A DNA stretch of 64,000 bases from Bettongia penicillata ogilbyi. Lineage: Eukaryota > Chordata > Mammalia > Diprotodontia > Potoroidae. Shown in pieces: positions 58,607-64,000 of this stretch. Within the stretch, counting starts at the first letter, position 1. Each line of letters opens with the position of its first letter. A program made the position numbers and the translations under genes. The notes below the pieces were generated by a model. It was not told the DNA's origin. It made no database searches and was given only the letters and a program-made list of their open reading frames with translations. Location of the stretch: contig JAJHZJ010000694.1 of assembly GCA_023548195.1 (NCBI GenBank), positions 1,364,001 to 1,428,000 of the forward strand. The letters run 5' to 3'.

Positions 58607-59984
58607 ATATAAACTAACCTTTCACTAATTAGAAAATCCTAGAAAGAGTAGTAGTCATGAATTCATTCAACAAACATTTTATCAAGTGCTTTCTCTATGT
58701 AATGAGCACAAATGTGCCTCTTTAACCACCAGAAAGACATATTCTCTTAGCCAAGAACAGTCATTCAACTGAGTAATATCAGCCTGCTTAACACCATTAC
58801 TGTCCAAGAGTCCAGACCTGGAAGACAGTACTGCCGTTCAACAGTACTCCACCTGGGGTCGAGTTCTAAAGCTGACTACAACAGTGACAATTTCTTTGAG
58901 TCAGACCATTCTAGCCTCCTTATGATTTCAAAGCTCCCTGCAAACCTTTTGGTAGCTGGGGGCAGTCCAATTAGAGGAGTCCAGAAGATGGAGCCCAAGG
59001 CACTCTCTCTTCAGACTATGTAGGCACGTTTCAAAGGCCTTTCTGTACAAAGCAAGGCTTTCTCATAGGCATCTGGGTCAGAAAGTTACAAGCAAGATTT
59101 CAGTAATTACTAGCATTTTTTTTCTCTACCATATTTACTAGTCTCATTTCATCATTTGTTGCTCTCTGAAGAGTGCCTGCTTGTTAGGGATGGCTCTTGC
59201 CATATCCATACTCAGAGTAAATCCTTCACTATCTCTTTTTAGTAAAAGTCAGCACTGAAGGTCCCCTCTTGGGGCTCAATGCTTTAGAGTAAGATACTCT
59301 GGATTGTTTATTATAGGGCTTCCTGAAACAAAGAAAACAAGCTTTTATCTCCTAGGATTTCAGACCATATTCTCTATGCAGATAATTTTGGAAATCTGGC
59401 TACCAAAAGAAAGTACAACTTCTGCCTTTATGATGACTTTCCTTTTTTAAGAGCCCTGCTCCCATCCTTTGTGACACATTCAGAACATAAGCCATCTGTG
59501 TTCATACTCTTAGCAACAGTTAAGAATTTGGGGAAAATTTCCCAACTCAGTATACGACCATTTGATTTTTTATTCAAGTGAAAGTAATTCTCTATTATGG
59601 AGAAGCCAAAGAACTACAAAGCTCAAATATTCCAAAGTATGTGTTCAAAACCTTCTATCACCATGGAAAATTTTATGACTTCATGAGTTTTATTTCTAAT
59701 GGTGTACCAGATCTGAAGACCAAAAGAAGGCTATTTGTGTCAGCAGACAATGAAGTGGGGAGTGTGCCTTTGGGGTCTGTGTTTCAGTAACAAAGTGAGC
59801 ATAGGACCCATGGAAGCTAGGAGTCCAGGCCTCCATGGGGTTTCCCTTAGTCTTTTCCCCTGTGTATTCATCATGGAGCATGGGCTAAATACATAGATAG
59901 GGTACACAGGGCTTGTGGGCTGCTTGCTAAATTCCCCACACAAAGCATATCAGTGCAGAGGGAGCAATGAAAAAAAGGATAAAA
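58607..59984. other. Unassigned intergenic sequence
   Basis: No repeat family recognised. A 70-codon open frame at 59578-59790 (plus) has no domain. Confidence 0.4.
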
Positions 59985-60345
59985 AAAAATCAAATTCTGT
60001 GATTAGATTCAGTTTATTTGAATGATGAGTTAGCTAAGCTCATCCTCCTGTTTTCTCCTTCTGAAGGAGAATGACTGTGGGGACATCAGGCAACCTTACA
60101 ATTTGTCTAATTAGCAGAATCCATTGCTACTTCCTAGGAAGGCAGATCATCAATCAAGAGGAATTTCAGGTCAGCAAAGCAGGGGGGAAAATAAGCCACT
60201 TGTTTAGCACAGCTTTGCTAATGAAAGAGGTGTTAGGCCTCCAGTCAAATTCCAATTCTTCAACTGAAATGCCGTCTGACGTTGATGCAGTGAAAGGACT
60301 ACGTGCCTATCAAATTCTCCTGACCTTGATAGGTTTCTCTGAGAA
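59985..60345. other. Repeat-free block, candidate conserved noncoding element
   Basis: A stretch without recognisable repeats, rich in homeobox-like cores (tctaattagc, gagttagctaagctc, gctttgctaatg). Suggestion from texture only; a 93-codon open frame (60071-60352) has no domain. Confidence 0.25.
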
Positions 60346-60854
60346 AGCTTGAAGTCATTTTGTGGGTATTTTCATCTATTTTCTTGTGATTCATTTCTGA
60401 TAGGGTGGTAATGTAAGTTTCATGCTGCAACACATAATAAACAAGGAATTTCAAAGGAGAAGCAATGTAAAGGATGTCAACAAGGAAATGTAGGATCAAA
60501 AGAGATGATGGGCTGCTCATGTGGGGAGAATACTGAATTAACCAGTTGGGAGCATGTGTGCTGCCTGAATATCCTCATAGAGGGACTAGGGATAGGTACT
60601 TCAAGAAAGGAAGGTCCTCAGCACTTTGGGCTCCCTCCCTGTGGATATGGGCAAGAGATTCATAAGGTAGGGAGGCATGGATAACTTGTCATTAGCATTG
60701 CTGAAGGAAATATGCCTGTGCATGAGATCACAGACCCATGGGAGTTTTAAGCGATGTAGATTGCATTTTAGCCTCCCCGTGTAAAAGTCATAAAGACTCC
60801 AGAAACTTCTGATACATCCTAGAAATAAGATTAATCTTCTAATGCCCCCAAGAA
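60346..60854. other. No recognised feature
   Basis: Intergenic; nothing supported. Confidence 0.4.
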
Positions 60855-61080
60855 CACCGGGTCTGGAGTCAGGAAGACTTGAGTTCAAATCTGGCCTCAG
60901 ACATTTCCTAGCTATGTGACCCTGGACAAGTCACTTAACCTCTGCCTGTCTCAATTTCCTCCACTATATAATGGGGATAATAAAAATACCTGCCTCTTAA
61001 GATGATTGTGAGGACAAAATAAGATATTTGGAAAACACTGCAAATCTTAAAGCACTCTATAAATGCTGTTATTATTTATT
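60855..61080 (+). mobile_element. MIR/THER1-type SINE
   Basis: Well preserved: gtctggagtcaggaagac, gagttcaaatctggcctcag, ctatgtgaccctggacaag, tgtgaggacaaaataag, ctataaatgctgttattatt. Confidence 0.85.
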
Positions 61081-61084
61081 ATTA

Positions 61085-61392
61085 ATTTCTACCAAATAAA
61101 GTCCAAATGCCTTAGCCTAACATGCAGGGCTATCTATAATCTGGTTTAATCATAACTTTCTAGCTTTACCCAACACTACTATTCTTCAGTCAAACTGGAC
61201 TATGACAAATATGTCCCACGTTTGATCACTTTTACATTTCTGCTTACACAACTTGTCATGTCTGCAACCTACTCTCCTCTCCTATGCTATCCCCACCTTC
61301 TGCCTGCTAAAATCCAGGAGTTTTCAGTGATTGTATACCAAAGACAGAATTGTCCCATAGTGACTGACACATAGCAAGCTTGCTCTGTCTGT
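61085..61392 (+). mobile_element. L2 3' end
   Basis: Contains taaagtccaaatgccttagcc, gcagggctatctataatctgg, aaactggactatgac and agtgactgacacatagcaag. Confidence 0.75.
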
Positions 61393-61615
61393 CTTTCTAC
61401 ATATCTCCCTTTCTACCTGTCATCTATCCATCTTTCTATCTTTCCATCCACCTTTCTATCTCTATCTATCCATCTATCTAGTTACCCATATATCATCTAT
61501 ATATCTTTCTTTCTCTACCTGTCCATCTATCTATCTACCTATCTTTCTATCCATCCATCCCCTATCTCCTTAGCCATTCATTTATCTATCCATGTATCCA
61601 TCTGTCCATCTATAA
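61393..61615. repeat. Degenerate (CTAT/CCAT/CTTT)n tetranucleotide repeat
   Basis: About 220 bp of pyrimidine-rich tetranucleotide units (ctatctatccatctat and variants), directly after an L2 tail. Confidence 0.9.
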
Positions 61616-62234
61616 TAGTTGTCTGATGTGTATGTAGAGTGCCAGGAACAATATCTCCCCATGTAGAGAAGCTAGAGTCAAGTACCCTGAAGAGACTGTG
61701 GAGCATAGAAATCCTGTAACTGGTTCCAGTCTACTAGCCAACATGGTAAATGGGAGGCTCTTTGATTGACTGTGGAAGCATTCAAAAGCCTTAGTAGATT
61801 TCTACCGGGTTTCTTCAGTATACTTGGTGACTCTTTTGTTTACATTGCCTTGTGAGAGGCTATGACATAAGGCGAAGCCCTGGAGCCTGCTCCCCTCTGA
61901 GGTCAGGTGGCCCCCTGAAAAACTACTTTATTTTGGTCTCTGCATTTGTTCTTTTCTATTTTAGGTGAAGGAGATTAATTTGGAGGTAATCAAGGGAGTA
62001 AACCACAGGAATCCAGGAACTGGAGTCTGAATACTCCTTTGTAAAAGCTAACTGATATTAAATGGTTAAATAGAGCTCAAGAGTTAATGATTGGCTCCTC
62101 CAAAAAATGACACAGCTGAGGGGAGTCCTAGCAGACAGCAACAGAAAAAGATTGCAGGATTCTAGGCTAACAGAATCCTGAGGGGGTAGATATAGCTGAT
62201 CTGGCTCTGGTAGAGAGAGCCAAAGAATTCTCAT
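61616..62234. other. No recognised feature
   Basis: Intergenic; nothing supported. Confidence 0.4.
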
Positions 62235-62284
62235 TATCTAGCCTTCTCTCTGTTTCTGTCTCTCTGTTTCTGTCTGTCTATCTA

Positions 62285-62317
<33 letters not shown>

Positions 62318-62397
62318 GTTTCTATCTCTCTTTCTCTGCCTCTTTTTCTCTATCTCTGTGTGTCTGTCTGTCTTTACCCCTCCTCCCCTCCCCCGCA
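62235..62397. repeat. (TCTC/TCTG/TTTC)n pyrimidine tract
   Basis: About 160 bp of pyrimidines built from tctctg, tctgtc and tctctc units, ending in a C-rich stretch. Confidence 0.9.
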
Positions 62398-63124
62398 GGA
62401 AATGTCCAGGGACCAAAGGCTAAATACTTCCAGCCAGGCAGGTGGTAGTCTAGAAATGAAAGAATTAATCACTTTGCTATGATGAAGAAACCCTGAATCT
62501 CTTGGTCCTTCCCTACCCCCATGACAGGGGCAGGACAGTTGGATGTTGTAACAGTTAAAAGGAGAAACAGCTTTCAATTGACTCTTTTCTGATGCCCCTT
62601 CAGTTGACATCATGCAACTCCAAGACTTCCAGTATGGAGCAGAGGATGGCCTGACCCTTCCCCATGCTAGCATCACGGTTACTACTTTCATAATGCACCG
62701 TAAGAGGACTCCACTAGGCAAATTTGCACCTGGCTCTATGGACATTGTTTCTGCCTTGTGTTCCTTTTTCTGAGCAGATAACCAAGTATCATCCTCAAAA
62801 TGAACAAGTCCTTGATTGAAGGTGACCTTGTGAGTTCAGGAGATCTTGGAGATCTTGTGTGTGAAGTTGACTGGTAAATTTCCTCATTGGTAAAGATGTC
62901 CAGCAACAAGAGGAAGAGACCAATAAAACATGGCCTTTGAAGGACAAGGTGCAAAGGTGAGGTGAACTGTAAAATGTTTCATCAGCACTTCTACACACTA
63001 TTTCATGCTCTGATGAGGTTTAAACATCAGCCTCTGTGAACAGATTGTAAAATGAATAAATTGTAAAATTTATTTTTAAATTGTCAAATATTTAGATTGT
63101 AAAATATAAGCGGTAATTATGTGT
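62398..63124. other. No recognised feature
   Basis: Intergenic; open frames on the minus strand (62745-62374 and 62998-62736) have no recognisable domain. Confidence 0.4.
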
Positions 63125-63380
63125 GCAATTGATGGAATAATAAGAGGCATACTCCCCATGGGGAGAAGTTGCAAAGAAGCAAATTGAGGCTCAGTATCAG
63201 TAAAAATTTCCCAATGGAGCTGCCTAGTATTGGAATGGGCTTCCCTGAGAGGTGATAGATTGGTTATCCCTTCCTGGAGGGCTTCAAGCAGAAACCGGAC
63301 AAACATCTGTCAGGTATGGGCTGGGCTCAATTGCCATTGAGATCCTTTACAACTCTCATGATCTGTGACTCTGTGAACTT
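63125..63380 (+). mobile_element. L3/CR1-type LINE 3' end
   Basis: Follows the CR1/L3 3' terminal region: gagaagttgcaaagaagc, aggctcagtatcagtaaaaat, tattggaatgggcttccc, ggagggcttcaagcagaaacc, and catgatctgtgactctgtga. Same family as 28385-28965 and the intron 4 copies. Confidence 0.8.
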
Positions 63381-63659
63381 AAGTTACAGCATCCTGTTTT
63401 TAAGTTATATGGCAATGTGTGCTGTGCTGTTAATATGTGTTTTGAGTCTCTGAGGTTTAGTACTTCTTTTGTGTGTAGGGATAAAATTTCTGCCCTGTAC
63501 TGCATTCACAGGACACATCGAATACCTTTTTTTTTTACCCCTTCCTTTGAGGAGAACTAAACAGGAGCCAGAAACCTAAGCTCTAAATAATTTGTCTCTT
63601 GGGCACCAAGGTAGGAATTTAACAAGCTAAAGAAAATGAAAAAGGAGAGCCCAGGGCCC
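63381..63659. other. No recognised feature
   Basis: Intergenic; nothing supported. Confidence 0.4.
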
Positions 63660-63851
63660 CAGGGGAGGAGAACCTGCAGCCTTGGGGCCACTTGTGGCCC
63701 TCCAGGTCCTCAAGTGTGACCCTTGCATGAATCCAAACTTCACAGAACAAATTCCCTTAATAAAAGGATTTGTTCTGTAAAACTTGGACTCAGTCCAAGT
63801 CCTTACACAAGGACCTAGAAGGACCTCAAGTCTGCAGGCTCCCCACCCCTG
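63660..63851. mobile_element. Foldback hAT-like MITE, copy 3
   Basis: Starts caggggaggagaacctgcag and ends ctgcaggctccccacccctg, an almost perfect inverted pair. The centre is also inverted (cacagaacaaattccctt against aaggatttgttctgt). This is the best preserved terminal pair of the three copies. Confidence 0.8.
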
Positions 63852-64000
63852 GCCTAAGCCTCCCCTCTCTTGGACTGAACTTCATCTAAACCACACACTC
63901 TGGAGTCTAGACCTCAGAAGGGCACCTGACTTCTGAAAGGAGTTGGCACAGTGCCCCAGCCCATGAACCTTATTGTTACAAAAAGAAATCATAAAGTTAT
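63852..64000. other. No recognised feature at right edge
   Basis: Short spacer to the window end; nothing supported. Confidence 0.4.

Noticed and set aside
61393..61615. Regularly spaced tetranucleotides as a CRISPR-like array
   Set aside because: No unique spacers between constant repeats; it is a degenerate microsatellite in a vertebrate genome.

Overview
This is a eukaryotic window, almost certainly from a marsupial. The evidence is spliced exons with GT/AG junctions, one CpG island, and dense old and young interspersed repeats: L2, L3/CR1, MIR, MAR1/WSINE-type tRNA SINEs, hAT MITEs, and L1/HAL1 elements with a marsupial-type 3' UTR. I cannot name the species.

Only one protein-coding gene is visible: the 5' half of SEPSECS on the minus strand (O-phosphoseryl-tRNA(Sec):selenocysteinyl-tRNA synthase, which makes Sec-tRNA(Sec)). 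Exons 1-5 lie at 13082-12969, 11000-10846, 7600-7482, 7353-7195 and 4897-4744. They encode residues 1-233 plus two bases of codon 234. All splice phases agree, and the human residue numbering is kept without an indel. Exon 1 sits in a CpG island (about 12390-13440) with NRF1-, SP1-, AP-1/MARE- and CCAAT-like sites. Later exons, including the PLP lysine, lie beyond the left end.

From about 13.5 kb to 64 kb I find no further exon of a host gene. In mammals the next gene upstream of SEPSECS is PI4K2B, and its start would be expected further right. This gene-poor stretch is mostly a record of retrotransposition. It holds a full-length HAL1-type half-L1 (20824-23593) with a long ORF1, no ORF2 and a perfect 12-bp target-site duplication (TSD). 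It also holds a 5'-complete but 3'-truncated, tailless relative (47722-48845, perfect 15-bp TSD), several L1 3' ends, and a GAPDH retrocopy nested in an older hAT element (53293-54540). A hAT element is nested in a SINE (31010-31661), and three copies of a foldback hAT-like MITE are present.

I found no new multigene system. The most unusual signals are two tailless, 3'-truncated retro-insertions with perfect TSDs, two L1 3' ends stacked in one target site (three direct repeats), and the half-LINE whose ORF1 appears to have lost its last 26 or so codons by a frameshift. Repeat family names come from recognition, not from a database search, and repeat edges without a stated TSD are approximate.
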